Source of the DNA: Anaerocolumna sp. AGMB13025
GTDB lineage: Bacteria > Bacillota > Clostridia > Lachnospirales > Lachnospiraceae
Direction of reading: 5' to 3'
DNA: 64,000 nt
NCBI RefSeq assembly: GCF_029689925.1
Contig: NZ_CP121445.1
Coordinates: 4,510,501-4,574,500 of the forward strand
Notes under the pieces: generated by a model
The model's database searches: none
Seen by the model: only the letters and a program-made list of their open reading frames with translations
Told to the model about the DNA's origin: nothing
Made by a program: the position numbers and the translations under genes
Part shown: in pieces, positions 50,051 to 58,427 of the stretch
Numbering within the stretch: the stretch's first letter is position 1
Layout of the letters: every line of letters starts with the position of its first letter

Positions 50051-52669
50051 TTCCACCTTCTGCTTTGCCCCTTCTGTAAGCGCATCGATTAGATAACTTC
50101 GGTCCCTTCCCCGCTTTTCCTGAAACTCTTCCATTGTTCTTTCATTGACCCTGTCAATTTCTTCTTTTAGTTCCCTTGCCGATAATATGGCACTGCCGGC
50201 TCCTCTGATGATAATCTGCTGCAAGCCGTCTGAGGTCGCAACGGTTATATTATACTTATGCTGATTGTCATGAGCAAACTTTTCAATATACTGGTCCGCT
50301 GTCTGTGCTTCTTTTGTATATACCACATGGATATTAAAGTAATCGAGGGTTTCTTCCTGATGTCCCTCTAAGCGGTAAGCATCAAATACAACGATAATCT
50401 GGCTTTTTTTGATTCCCTGATAATTACTCAGGATATCAAGCAGTTTCATTCTGGCCCCGTCCATATTATCAACGGCAAGTTCACTTAATTCTGTCCAGGC
50501 ATGGATAACATTATATCCGTCTACAAGCAGATATTCCTCTTTGCTTTCTTTCTGCTGTCTTACATATGTGACCGGTTCCTGATAACTTTCCCTGGCTGGT
50601 CTGCGATTCTTCCAGATTACTTTCTTACCCTGGTTAGCATTATAGGTACTGTTAATAATCTGGTCAATTTCATCCAGACTAATCGTTCTCTCTTCCGTAT
50701 AGGAAGACTGGTTTTGCGGGGTGGTTAAGGATACTGACTTTTTCTGATAATACCCTTCCAAATGCATATAATCCTTTACTTTATCCCATTCCACCAAAAA
50801 TCCGGCTCCATGGGCACAAAATACGGAACCGGTGGGATTAGCAAGGTCTCTTTCCGAGTCATATCCGATACTTTCTATTACTTCTTGTGTATTATGGCAG
50901 GGTTCATATCCTTTTAGACTGCAAAAAAGTTTCCCCTGTCCTTTTGTATAGGCAGTTACTTCTTTTTGATAATTTCTCATAGCAACAACCGGAGCACTTC
51001 CGGTAAGTACAGTAAATCCACCTCCTGTATGGGAAATTTCACAAGTGCCAAACATTTTTTCAATATCAGTCATAGCACGTCCTACCATATTCTCCGGCAG
51101 TTCCAGTTGAAAGGCATAATATGGCTCTAATAAAACAGAGACAGCCTCTTTTAACCCCTGACGCACGGCCCGGTAGGTAGCTTCCCTGAAATCTCCGCCT
51201 TCTGTATGTTTTATATGTGCCCTGCCTGCTATTAAAGTAATTCTCATATCGGTGATGGCTGAACCCGTTAATACCCCTTTATGAACCTTTTCTTCCAGAT
51301 GGGTAAGAATAAGCCTTTGATAGCTTTTTCCCAGTACATCCTCACTGCAATCTGTCCCAAATACCAGCCCGCTCCCTGGTTCACCAGGCTCTAATAACAA
51401 ATGCACCTCCGCATAATGCCGCAGGGGTTCAAAATGTCCTACCCCTTCTACCTTGTCCCCAATGGTCTCTTTATATACAATCTTTCCCGGTCCAAATTCT
51501 ATCCAGACACCAAAACGGCTTTGTATGAGACTTTGAAGAATTTCAATTTGCACCTCTCCCATAATCTGAGCCTGGATTTCCTGTAACTGCTCCTCCCATA
51601 CAAGGTGGAGCTCCGGCTCTTCTTCTTCAATCTGCCGCAGTTTAGGAAGCATTGCTCTTACATCACACCCCTCGGGCAATATCAACTGATAATATAGTAC
51701 AGGTTCTAATATCGGCGCTTCCGACGCTTTCTCCGTACCTAAGCCTTCTCCTGGCTTGGTATTACTTAATCCGATTACTGCACATACGGAACCCGCTTCC
51801 AGTTCATTCACTGCTTCAAATTTCTGTCCAGAATAAACCCTGATCTGATTGACTTTCTCTTCCCAGTCATGATTCTTAAGTATATCTTTTACTTTCAGCT
51901 TCCCGCCTGTAAGTTTCATATAGGTAAGCCGGTTTCCCTGTTCATCTCTTGCAATTTTAAATATTTTCGCTCCAAATTCTTCCTTATAAGCTGGTATAAC
52001 AGCATACTCAACCAGGCTCTGCATAAACGGAAGAATCCCCTCTAATTTTAAGGCAGCACCAAAAAAGCAGGGAAAAACGCTTCGTTCTCTTACCGCTTTT
52101 TTAATCTGCTCCTTATCAATCTGGCCTGTTTCCAGATAAGTTTCTAACAGTCCTTCCTCACACGTAGCTAACTGTTCCAAAAACGTCTCTATCCCAGCCT
52201 GTCCGAAATCAATGCATCCGTCGTCTAGCTGGGTTTTTAATTCACTCATCAGCTTATCCCGATTTGTCCCGTTCTGATCCATCTTATTAATAAATAGAAA
52301 GACCGGTATCTGGTATATAGTAAGCAGCCGCCATAAGGTTTTCGTATGTCCCTGAATTCCGTCGCTTCCGCTTACCACTAAGATAGCATAATCCAGGATC
52401 TTTAGAGTCCTCTCCATCTCCGCTGAAAAATCCACATGTCCCGGGGTATCCAGTAAGGTGATCTGGGTATCCTCTATCTCAAATACAGCTTGTTTAGAGA
52501 ATATGGTAATTCCTCTCGCCCGTTCAAGTTCAAAGGTATCCAGGTAGGCATCACCCTTGTCTACTCTCCCAAGCTTACCTATTTTGCCGCTTAAATACAG
52601 CATTCCCTCCGATAAAGTGGTCTTGCCTGCATCCACATGGGCTAATATTCCGATGACTAATTTTTTCAT
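50018..52669 (-). CDS. TetM-like ribosomal-protection GTPase fused to a YacP/Rae1-type NYN domain
   Basis: 883 residues. Residues 1-690 form an EF-G-like factor of the TetM/TetO group: G1 'AHVDAGKTTLSE', G2 'RGITIFSKQ', G3 'LLDTPGHVDFSAEME', G4 'FINKMDQNG', then domains II-V. Residues about 713-883 match the NYN domain of YacP/Rae1: 'YLLVDGYNVIHAW' (Asp717), 'IIVVFDAY' (Asp763), 'TADQYIE' (Asp792) and 'VATSDGLQ' (Asp814). Rae1 of Bacillus subtilis is a ribosome-associated A-site endoribonuclease. TetM-type factors bind the same site, so the fusion suggests a GTPase that delivers an RNA-cleaving domain to ribosomes. Whether it protects against an antibiotic is unknown. It is monocistronic. Confidence 0.88.
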   Translation of the reverse strand: MKKLVIGILAHVDAGKTTLSEGMLYLSGKIGKLGRVDKGDAYLDTFELERARGITIFSKQAVFEIEDTQITLLDTPGHVDFSAEMERTLKILDYAILVVSGSDGIQGHTKTLWRLLTIYQIPVFLFINKMDQNGTNRDKLMSELKTQLDDGCIDFGQAGIETFLEQLATCEEGLLETYLETGQIDKEQIKKAVRERSVFPCFFGAALKLEGILPFMQSLVEYAVIPAYKEEFGAKIFKIARDEQGNRLTYMKLTGGKLKVKDILKNHDWEEKVNQIRVYSGQKFEAVNELEAGSVCAVIGLSNTKPGEGLGTEKASEAPILEPVLYYQLILPEGCDVRAMLPKLRQIEEEEPELHLVWEEQLQEIQAQIMGEVQIEILQSLIQSRFGVWIEFGPGKIVYKETIGDKVEGVGHFEPLRHYAEVHLLLEPGEPGSGLVFGTDCSEDVLGKSYQRLILTHLEEKVHKGVLTGSAITDMRITLIAGRAHIKHTEGGDFREATYRAVRQGLKEAVSVLLEPYYAFQLELPENMVGRAMTDIEKMFGTCEISHTGGGFTVLTGSAPVVAMRNYQKEVTAYTKGQGKLFCSLKGYEPCHNTQEVIESIGYDSERDLANPTGSVFCAHGAGFLVEWDKVKDYMHLEGYYQKKSVSLTTPQNQSSYTEERTISLDEIDQIINSTYNANQGKKVIWKNRRPARESYQEPVTYVRQQKESKEEYLLVDGYNVIHAWTELSELAVDNMDGARMKLLDILSNYQGIKKSQIIVVFDAYRLEGHQEETLDYFNIHVVYTKEAQTADQYIEKFAHDNQHKYNITVATSDGLQQIIIRGAGSAILSARELKEEIDRVNERTMEEFQEKRGRDRSYLIDALTEGAKQKVEEIRNQNKESE

Positions 52670-52872
52670 AATCTATATCAAATCCTTTTATGATTGTCTG
52701 GTTTTATAATGTGTCGTCATATACTTTATAAATCAATTCTATCTTTAATAATACCAACAATATTGGTATTTGGCAATTTTAACTCACAATATATTTTTTC
52801 AGCTAAAAACCCCAGGAGCTTCTCTACCTCCACCGGAGGTAAAGTCAATTAAATCAAATATTCCTTAAGACA

Positions 52873-52965
52873 TAGAGTCTGGCTCGCCAGACTCTAGCGC
52901 AGCACTGACGCACTGTCACATCAGTGACACCTTCCTCGTAAGAGTCCTGCGAGTCCTGCATGGAG
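52873..52965. other. GC-rich cluster of hairpins
   Basis: Lies in the 457-bp gap between the TetM-NYN and GGDEF genes. It contains TAGAGTCTGGC / GCCAGACTCTA (52873-52896) and TGTCAC-ATCA-GTGACA, then a direct repeat of GAGTCCTGC, ending in a T-rich tract. No gene is apparent. It could be a terminator array or an unrecognised RNA. Confidence 0.45.
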
Positions 52966-53016
52966 TGCTTTTATTTTACAGATTAGCTCAGAAAACCTTT
53001 TCTTTAAAATAAAAAA

Positions 53017-53042
53017 GGCGTCGGTATTTAAAATCCAACGCT
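53017..53042 (-). terminator. Terminator of the diguanylate cyclase gene
   Basis: On the minus strand AGCGTTGG pairs with CCGACGCC (one G-U), followed by TTTTTTATTTT. Confidence 0.8.
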
Positions 53043-53126
53043 ATTCTTATTCCTTTTATATCCGCCATTTCTTAGTTCAACTGCCATTGAGGTTTTGTAA
53101 CATAGTATTAGTAAAACCCTTATTCA

Positions 53127-54368
53127 TTATTTCTCCATGGAATCCGTAAAAAACTGTATATTATTTTTACCCAGTTCTTTCGCCTTATACATTGCAGCAT
53201 CAGCATTTTTCACCAGTTCCGAATGATTCACCCCATCAGCCGGAAAAGCTGCTACCCCAAAACTCGCACTGGTATTGATTTTATTATCGCCTATTATAAA
53301 GGGCTTTATAAATTCCATTCGAATTCTATCAAGATAAAATAATGCCTCTTCCCTTCTTAGATTTCTCTGAATGACTAAAGCAAACTCATCCCCACCAATT
53401 CTGCCAATCAGATCTTCTTTATCAATGTTCTTTTTAAATCGGTCCGCGGCCTGTTTAATAAATAAATCCCCTACATGATGTCCCATGGTATCATTTATTT
53501 TTTTAAAGGAATCAATATCGATAAAAACCATATAGAAATAAACAGCTTTTGTTTTGGATTCTTCTATAAGCTCATGGATTCTATCCATAATAGTCTTCCG
53601 GTTTGGCAATTCGGTAATCAGATCATAATGAGCCATGTGATATAGCTTCTCTTCATTCCGTTTTAGTTCCTTGTTTTTCTCATTTAACTCATCATATTTT
53701 AAACGAAGTTCTGCATGGGTGGCGGCAATGTCATGATACATTTTCTCCAGTTCTACTCTTTGTTTTACTTCTGTCATATACATATGGTTAACCCTGTTAT
53801 AGTGGGTTCTGTTTATTAAATGAAGAAAGGGGGTAATTACAACGATGAAGGCAATTAAAAATATCTGTGTAGCATAATACTCCGTCCCATATTCAAAGGG
53901 TATTCGGGATAGTACCAGGGAATAATATATACTCACAAAGAGAATTGAAACAGTAACATAGTTTAGCATTACCCTTGTTGTTCTTATTGAAGATATAATT
54001 ATATTAAGAAATGCAACCGTCCATATAGCCGGTCCCATATAGTCATAAATTCTGACTGTAACAAATATCAGCACTACGGAAAATAGTACGGATATCCAAT
54101 GGGTGATTATTCTGGTCTTAAGTTTTAAGTAAGGGGTAATGACAAAACAACTACATAATAGTAACATAAATACACTGTCCAGGACAGAACTTTTCAGTTC
54201 GTGATGCAACATAAAATTTACGATTGCTCCTATAAGCAGAATGAGTACCCCATAATAACACCCAATATAATTTTCCATGGTTTCAATCGTATCCATATCA
54301 TTCGATTCGTTTATTATTTTAATGATACCTGGAATTGTTCTTGGCATTTTTTTCACTTTTATTTTCAC
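53127..54368 (-). CDS. Membrane-bound diguanylate cyclase (GGDEF)
   Basis: 413 residues from a GTG at 54368, or 406 from the ATG at 54347; neither has a strong ribosome site. Six membrane helices cover about residues 35-195, a coiled-coil linker follows (about 205-240), then the cyclase domain with 'LTELPNRKTIMDRI'-type start ('DLITELPNR'), 'DIDSFKKINDTMGH' and the active-site loop 'GRIGGDEFALV'. No RxxD inhibitory site is seen at the usual place before GGDEF. It makes cyclic di-GMP. Structured element C overlaps its leader. Confidence 0.92.
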   Translation of the reverse strand: MKIKVKKMPRTIPGIIKIINESNDMDTIETMENYIGCYYGVLILLIGAIVNFMLHHELKSSVLDSVFMLLLCSCFVITPYLKLKTRIITHWISVLFSVVLIFVTVRIYDYMGPAIWTVAFLNIIISSIRTTRVMLNYVTVSILFVSIYYSLVLSRIPFEYGTEYYATQIFLIAFIVVITPFLHLINRTHYNRVNHMYMTEVKQRVELEKMYHDIAATHAELRLKYDELNEKNKELKRNEEKLYHMAHYDLITELPNRKTIMDRIHELIEESKTKAVYFYMVFIDIDSFKKINDTMGHHVGDLFIKQAADRFKKNIDKEDLIGRIGGDEFALVIQRNLRREEALFYLDRIRMEFIKPFIIGDNKINTSASFGVAAFPADGVNHSELVKNADAAMYKAKELGKNNIQFFTDSMEK

Positions 54369-54379
54369 TGCCTATCGCA

Positions 54380-54440
54380 AGATTCCTTGCAATACTGCCA
54401 CGAATAAAAGGTTGAAAGAATCGTATTGTGGCATCCTTTC
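54380..54440 (-). repeat. Pseudoknot-type leader element, copy C
   Basis: TGCCACGAAT (54396-54405) pairs with ATTGTGGCA (54425-54433), with GAAAGAATCG between them as in copy B. A short second helix (CCTT with AAGG) crosses the first. It begins about 12 bp upstream of the GTG start of the diguanylate cyclase gene. Confidence 0.65.
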
Positions 54441-54625
54441 AGTTTATTAATTTTCTATCAACCTTATATCTCCATCTCTAAAAAGTATTACCTTTACATT
54501 TATGTCTGAGGGTTGCTGTTTCCATTATATACCACAGCAAGAGGGTTTTCAAAGTTTTTATGCAAATTTAACAAAATTACCATGCTTATTTCAGTAAAAA
54601 GCTATAGATTCCAATTATTTTGCAA

Positions 54626-54663
54626 AAATGAGATGTAAAAGTTTTCACTCTCACATCTCATTT
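54626..54663 (-). terminator. Terminator of the glutaredoxin-like gene
   Basis: Perfect 11-bp stem AAATGAGATGT / ACATCTCATTT with a 16-nt loop and T-rich sequence on both flanks, 45 bp past the stop. Confidence 0.75.
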
Positions 54664-54707
54664 AATAGATTCACTGTATTTACCATTTAGCAGGACCAGC
54701 CTTAACC

Positions 54708-55019
54708 TCAGCACTGTCCCTTGCCGTCTATGGAACAGGAATCTGCAGTTTGCACCGGTTTTTCCTCATTAAGGAATTCATATATATCAAATGTTTTCGT
54801 ATTGTTCTCCAGAATGAAAAAAGGTATGCCAATTTTGCCTTCTTCCATTATCGGAGCAAATATTTCATCATGATCCCGATATGACAAAAACTCTTTTAAA
54901 ATCGCCGTACTTTTCGTAATTTCCCTGTAATCCAGTTCTACCTCCTTACAGGTTTCCAATTTAGCTTTTGCTGCAACACATTCCGTGCAAATGGGGGTAC
55001 CATACATAGTGATTTTCAT
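54708..55019 (-). CDS. Glutaredoxin-like thioredoxin-fold protein
   Basis: 103 residues from the ATG at 55019, which has AGGAGGATTATT directly upstream (the frame extends to 55055). The fold starts 'MKITMYGTPICTEC' with a CxxC redox pair. A cis-Pro is in 'IGIPFFILENN', as in glutaredoxins and thioredoxins, and the C-terminus carries two more cysteines. It probably reduces disulphides or carries metal or selenium-type redox chemistry in the cytoplasm. It is monocistronic. Confidence 0.85.
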   Translation of the reverse strand: MKITMYGTPICTECVAAKAKLETCKEVELDYREITKSTAILKEFLSYRDHDEIFAPIMEEGKIGIPFFILENNTKTFDIYEFLNEEKPVQTADSCSIDGKGQC

Positions 55020-55130
55020 AATAATCCTCCTGTCTGTTATTATAATCATGGGCAATAAATCAATTGTTGTTACTTATATTTTAATTTAACGCAGTATATA
55101 TTCATATAGAATACTTTTGTCTTACATCTG

Positions 55131-55340
55131 TTTTATAGCAATTGCTTTTATTTTATGCTGCTATTTTATAACTATCTTTTTATCTTATGCTACTGCTTTT
55201 TACAATGCTTTTATTTTATAACTATGTTTTATCTTATGCAGCTATTTTATAACAATGCTTTTATCTTAGGCAACTATTTATAACAATGCTTTTACCTTAT
55301 ACAGCTGCTTTTTAACAATTGCTTTTTTCTTATATTTTCT
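55131..55340. repeat. Degenerate 32-bp tandem repeats
   Basis: About six imperfect copies of a unit near TTTTATAACAATGCTTTTATC plus TTATGCAGCTA fill most of the gap between the glutaredoxin-like and PucR genes. No reading frame runs through them. It lies upstream of the glutaredoxin-like gene, so it may affect its promoter. Confidence 0.75.
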
Positions 55341-55489
55341 TTTATATTAAATTTTATCTACTCGATAGTCAATTGCTTTTTATCTACAATTCTATTATAA
55401 ATACTTCAGAACATAAAATCAATGGCAGATCTACTGGTATTGCCGTATCCGTTAAGGTTTTTAGGTGTATTTTTTCAGAAAACCGGTTT

Positions 55490-56671
55490 CTAAACGTTCT
55501 TTTTAGACATATCCCGTATATAAAAAGCGACCTGAAAGGGAAATAATTCCTCTACATCACTTAACTCACAGTTCAATATCTTTTTAATGTTTTGAATGCG
55601 GTAATTCACTGTATTTCTATGGGTATAGGTATCCTCAGCAACACGTATCAGACTGCGATCATTCTTGATATAGCTCCTTAAGGTATTCATATAACTGGAA
55701 CCATGGGCTGCATCGTAGGCCTCCAAAGGTCCTATCATTTCCTCTGCATAACTTGTAAGAATATCCGTGTCTTCTACTGAAAATAGTATTTTAAAGAAAC
55801 CCATTTCCTCAAAATCAATAATTGCTCTCCCTGTTCCCATAGACATCTTCATAGCCGTCCTGGCTTTTTTATAACTGGCAGAAAGATTTTCTATATAGCT
55901 TATATCCGGTCCGATGCCTAAATAAAACCGCTTCTCCCTGGCAAAATAAGAAAAGCTTTGTACGATCTGGTTTGGCAGTTCCCTATACTGTTTTTCCTTT
56001 CTGTTATTCAGAATCAATACCAGAAAGTCCTCCATTCGGATAAGCCCGTAGGAAGCATTGATTTTGTCATTTCCTTTCCATAAACCGAATAAGTTTTCAA
56101 GTTTTATTACAGCCTGGTTATAGTTAAGTTCATCCTCCATAGTCTTTTTAACACATATGCAAAAGACTTTGAAGGATCCTTCTATATCATACCGCTCTCC
56201 TAAAACCTGCTTAATATTCTCTTCCGAGACTCGTCCTTGTATCACATCCCGAAAAGCATTTCCGATCTTTTTTTCAAACTGCTGCTGATCAATAATCCTC
56301 ATACAATAAGCCTGTATCAGTTCGGTGATGGAGAATTCCCAGGGCATTTCAAGAAGGGGAAAGTTATGGGTCTCGCACCAGACAACCACTTCCTCCGGAA
56401 TGCTTTCCAAATACATACCGGTATTAAGGATTATCCCTGCACAATCATCTTCCGCCATTTTCTGAACCAGTTTTAGCAGCCAGCCGGGCTTAACCGCTTT
56501 CATACCTGTGGTTATCGCCAATTCTTCTCCATGGAATCTGGATACAATCATTTCATCTTCCAGCATATGTACCCAGCTTACCACCGTATCCATACCGGCT
56601 TTGCCCGCAATAATTTTTAGTCGGAACTGGTCTTTTGTCTCTTCATACAATTCCCAAAAACGTACTGCCAT
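55490..56671 (-). CDS. PucR-family transcriptional regulator
   Basis: 393 residues. The N-terminal PucR sensing domain ('VVSWVHMLEDEMIVSRFHGEELAITTG') is followed by a GGDEF-like middle region and the C-terminal HTH_30 motif 'SLIRVAEDTYTHRNTVNYRIQNIKKIL'. Such proteins control purine, amino-acid or catabolic genes in response to small ligands. The likely targets are not adjacent. AAGGAGATGGCAGT precedes the ATG. Confidence 0.9.
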   Translation of the reverse strand: MAVRFWELYEETKDQFRLKIIAGKAGMDTVVSWVHMLEDEMIVSRFHGEELAITTGMKAVKPGWLLKLVQKMAEDDCAGIILNTGMYLESIPEEVVVWCETHNFPLLEMPWEFSITELIQAYCMRIIDQQQFEKKIGNAFRDVIQGRVSEENIKQVLGERYDIEGSFKVFCICVKKTMEDELNYNQAVIKLENLFGLWKGNDKINASYGLIRMEDFLVLILNNRKEKQYRELPNQIVQSFSYFAREKRFYLGIGPDISYIENLSASYKKARTAMKMSMGTGRAIIDFEEMGFFKILFSVEDTDILTSYAEEMIGPLEAYDAAHGSSYMNTLRSYIKNDRSLIRVAEDTYTHRNTVNYRIQNIKKILNCELSDVEELFPFQVAFYIRDMSKKNV

Positions 56672-56965
56672 ACTGCCATCTCCTTTTCTCTATAATGTAT
56701 CTGCTCTGTCTTCAACATCTAGGTAAATATTGATTATGTTTTCCATCTATATTTTGAACTGATTTTCATATATATTCTATTGTTTTTAACTGCCTACTCT
56801 AAATTATCAAAGCTTAGCAGGAACATATGTTTTGTATTTTTAATACAGATTTTACCTTTATATTCAGATTATCAGATCATATACAAATTGTCAAATTTTA
56901 CGTATAATTAAATCAAACAAAAGAACAGAAAACGGATTAGAACGATTAATAAGGAGGCGATTATT
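56672..56965. other. Intergenic region between divergent PucR and small-ORF genes
   Basis: About 290 AT-rich bp that must hold the promoters of both. TATAAT occurs at 56903-56908 on the plus strand without a good -35. Nothing else is evident. Confidence 0.5.
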
Positions 56966-57127
56966 ATGTATATTGGCAGCACAAATTTATACTTAGATTT
57001 AATAAAATATAATACAAAAGCACCTGTAAGCTGGGTAACTTCTGAAAGATATGAAAACTGCGAGAACTTTTACCAGTATATGGTTGCAAAACACAGCAGA
57101 CCAAGATTTTTTCAAAGAAAAAAATAA
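56966..57127 (+). CDS. Small protein of 53 residues, unknown
   Basis: An ATG with an excellent ribosome site (AAGGAGGCGATTATT) opens a 53-codon frame beginning MYIGSTNLYLDLIKY and ending HSRPRFFQRKK. It has a basic C-terminus, no membrane segment and normal codon use. A strong terminator lies 144 bp downstream beyond the IS-like element. No family is recognised. The ribosome site makes translation very likely. The overlapping minus-strand frame (56964-57164) has no such support. Confidence 0.7.
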   Translation: MYIGSTNLYLDLIKYNTKAPVSWVTSERYENCENFYQYMVAKHSRPRFFQRKK

Positions 57128-57165
57128 AATAGTATTCCAAATCAATAGAATGGACCATAGTCAAT

Positions 57166-57243
57166 GGGACTGTTGCAAAATTGTAAGTTTACAGAATCTT
57201 AATTTAGCATGATAATTGTACTTTGAATTTTGCAACAGTCTTA
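57166..57243. mobile_element. Non-coding element with IS6-like ends, copy 2
   Basis: It starts GGGACTGTTGCAAAATTG at 57166 and ends with the complement of GACTGTTGCAAAATTCAAAG at about 57240. One end shares TGTTGCAAAATTGTAAG and the other TGTTGCAAAATTCAAAG with the element at 41474-41674, 17 identical bases each. Only about 40 bp lie between the ends, so it is a minimal deletion derivative. Confidence 0.65.
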
Positions 57244-57270
57244 TTCATGCTTACCATTTGCTTAAAAATA

Positions 57271-57308
57271 CCCAGGGTAACGGAAATTAATAGTTCAGTT
57301 ACCCTGGG
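57271..57308. terminator. Bidirectional terminator between small ORF and EamA gene
   Basis: Perfect 11-bp stem CCCAGGGTAAC / GTTACCCTGGG with a 16-nt loop, followed by CTTTATTTTTTATA on the plus strand and GTATTTTTAAGC on the minus strand. Confidence 0.85.
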
Positions 57309-57341
57309 CTTTATTTTTTATATAAAATAACCTTTATCCAG

Positions 57342-58283
57342 TTATACAGTTCCATTCTTTAATTTGTTCCGTGTATTATGAATGATGTTAGCCAGTAACG
57401 CATTTTTATGCTTTAACAGCTGTCTGAACAGATTGGGGTTATAACATTCACCAAATGCTGCCCCAAAAAGAATCAATGCAGCTCCGATTAATTGTAACAC
57501 AGACATCCTTTCCTTTAACAAAAGAGCGGAAAAAAACAAGGCTGAAAACGGCTCTAAATACCCGCAGATTACCACTGACTGAGCGGGCAGCTGCTGGATT
57601 GCCGAAAAGTACAAATAGCAGCCAATTCCGGTATTAACAATCCCTAAAATCAAGATTGGCACCAAACTTCCGTCAGTTATAGCAATATCTGGTTTTTGCT
57701 TTATTATAATATAAAGACCTACCGTGAGAAAGCTGGCAGTAAGCTGGCACATTGGATTTACCATTCCTTCAATGCCCGATGCTTTTTTACTGAAAATCAC
57801 CATAAAAGCATACATAACAGCGGCTAAAATGCCACATATCAGCCCCCAGGATAAAGCACCTTCTAGCAGTACCCTGCTGTTAACCAAAAACATCCCAAAC
57901 AAAACGGAAAGTAAACCATATAATTTAACCTTTGAAAGCTTTTCATGGAATATAACAGGAGCAAGAACCATTACAATAACCGGTCCGCAATAGTAGGCCA
58001 GAGTTGCAAGGCTGACACCGATGCGGTTATAAGCTTCATATAAGAAAATCCAGCCTGCACCTAAGGCAGCACCGGAGGCAGCCAGGTATCCGAATTCTTT
58101 TTTGCTTTTATAACATTTAAACTTTCGCCCCGAAAGAATGAAAATTGTAATCAGGAATAAACTGCCGATTAATGTCCTTAATAATACGATGCTCTGACTG
58201 TCAAGAGGGATATAACTGGCAACAATCCCATTGGAACCAAAGAGCAGCAAGGATGCTATGTACTTAATATATGCTTTTTTCAT
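57342..58283 (-). CDS. EamA/DMT-family transporter
   Basis: 313 residues with ten membrane helices in two EamA repeats (about 5-140 and 150-290), for example 'LLRTLIGSLFLITIFIL' and 'SFLTVGLYIII'. Members export amino acids or other metabolites. The C-terminal tail (290-313) is hydrophilic. It is transcribed divergently from a LysR regulator gene 145 bp away, which probably controls it. The nearest good ribosome site (GGAGAG) lies rather far from the ATG, so the start is not certain. Confidence 0.88.
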   Translation of the reverse strand: MKKAYIKYIASLLLFGSNGIVASYIPLDSQSIVLLRTLIGSLFLITIFILSGRKFKCYKSKKEFGYLAASGAALGAGWIFLYEAYNRIGVSLATLAYYCGPVIVMVLAPVIFHEKLSKVKLYGLLSVLFGMFLVNSRVLLEGALSWGLICGILAAVMYAFMVIFSKKASGIEGMVNPMCQLTASFLTVGLYIIIKQKPDIAITDGSLVPILILGIVNTGIGCYLYFSAIQQLPAQSVVICGYLEPFSALFFSALLLKERMSVLQLIGAALILFGAAFGECYNPNLFRQLLKHKNALLANIIHNTRNKLKNGTV

Positions 58284-58427
58284 TTTATTTGTTTTGAACT
58301 CTCCTGTCGGACTTTTTGCATACTTGATTTTTGTGCAGGATTAGTATATCATTACACTTGTTATTACAAAAGCGAATAATTATCATGAATCGCATGACAT
58401 TTTCAGATGCAAGGAGACGACTTTCCT

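Noticed and set aside
56964-57164. 66-codon minus-strand frame
   Set aside because: It is the antisense of the small plus-strand ORF, which has a far better ribosome site.
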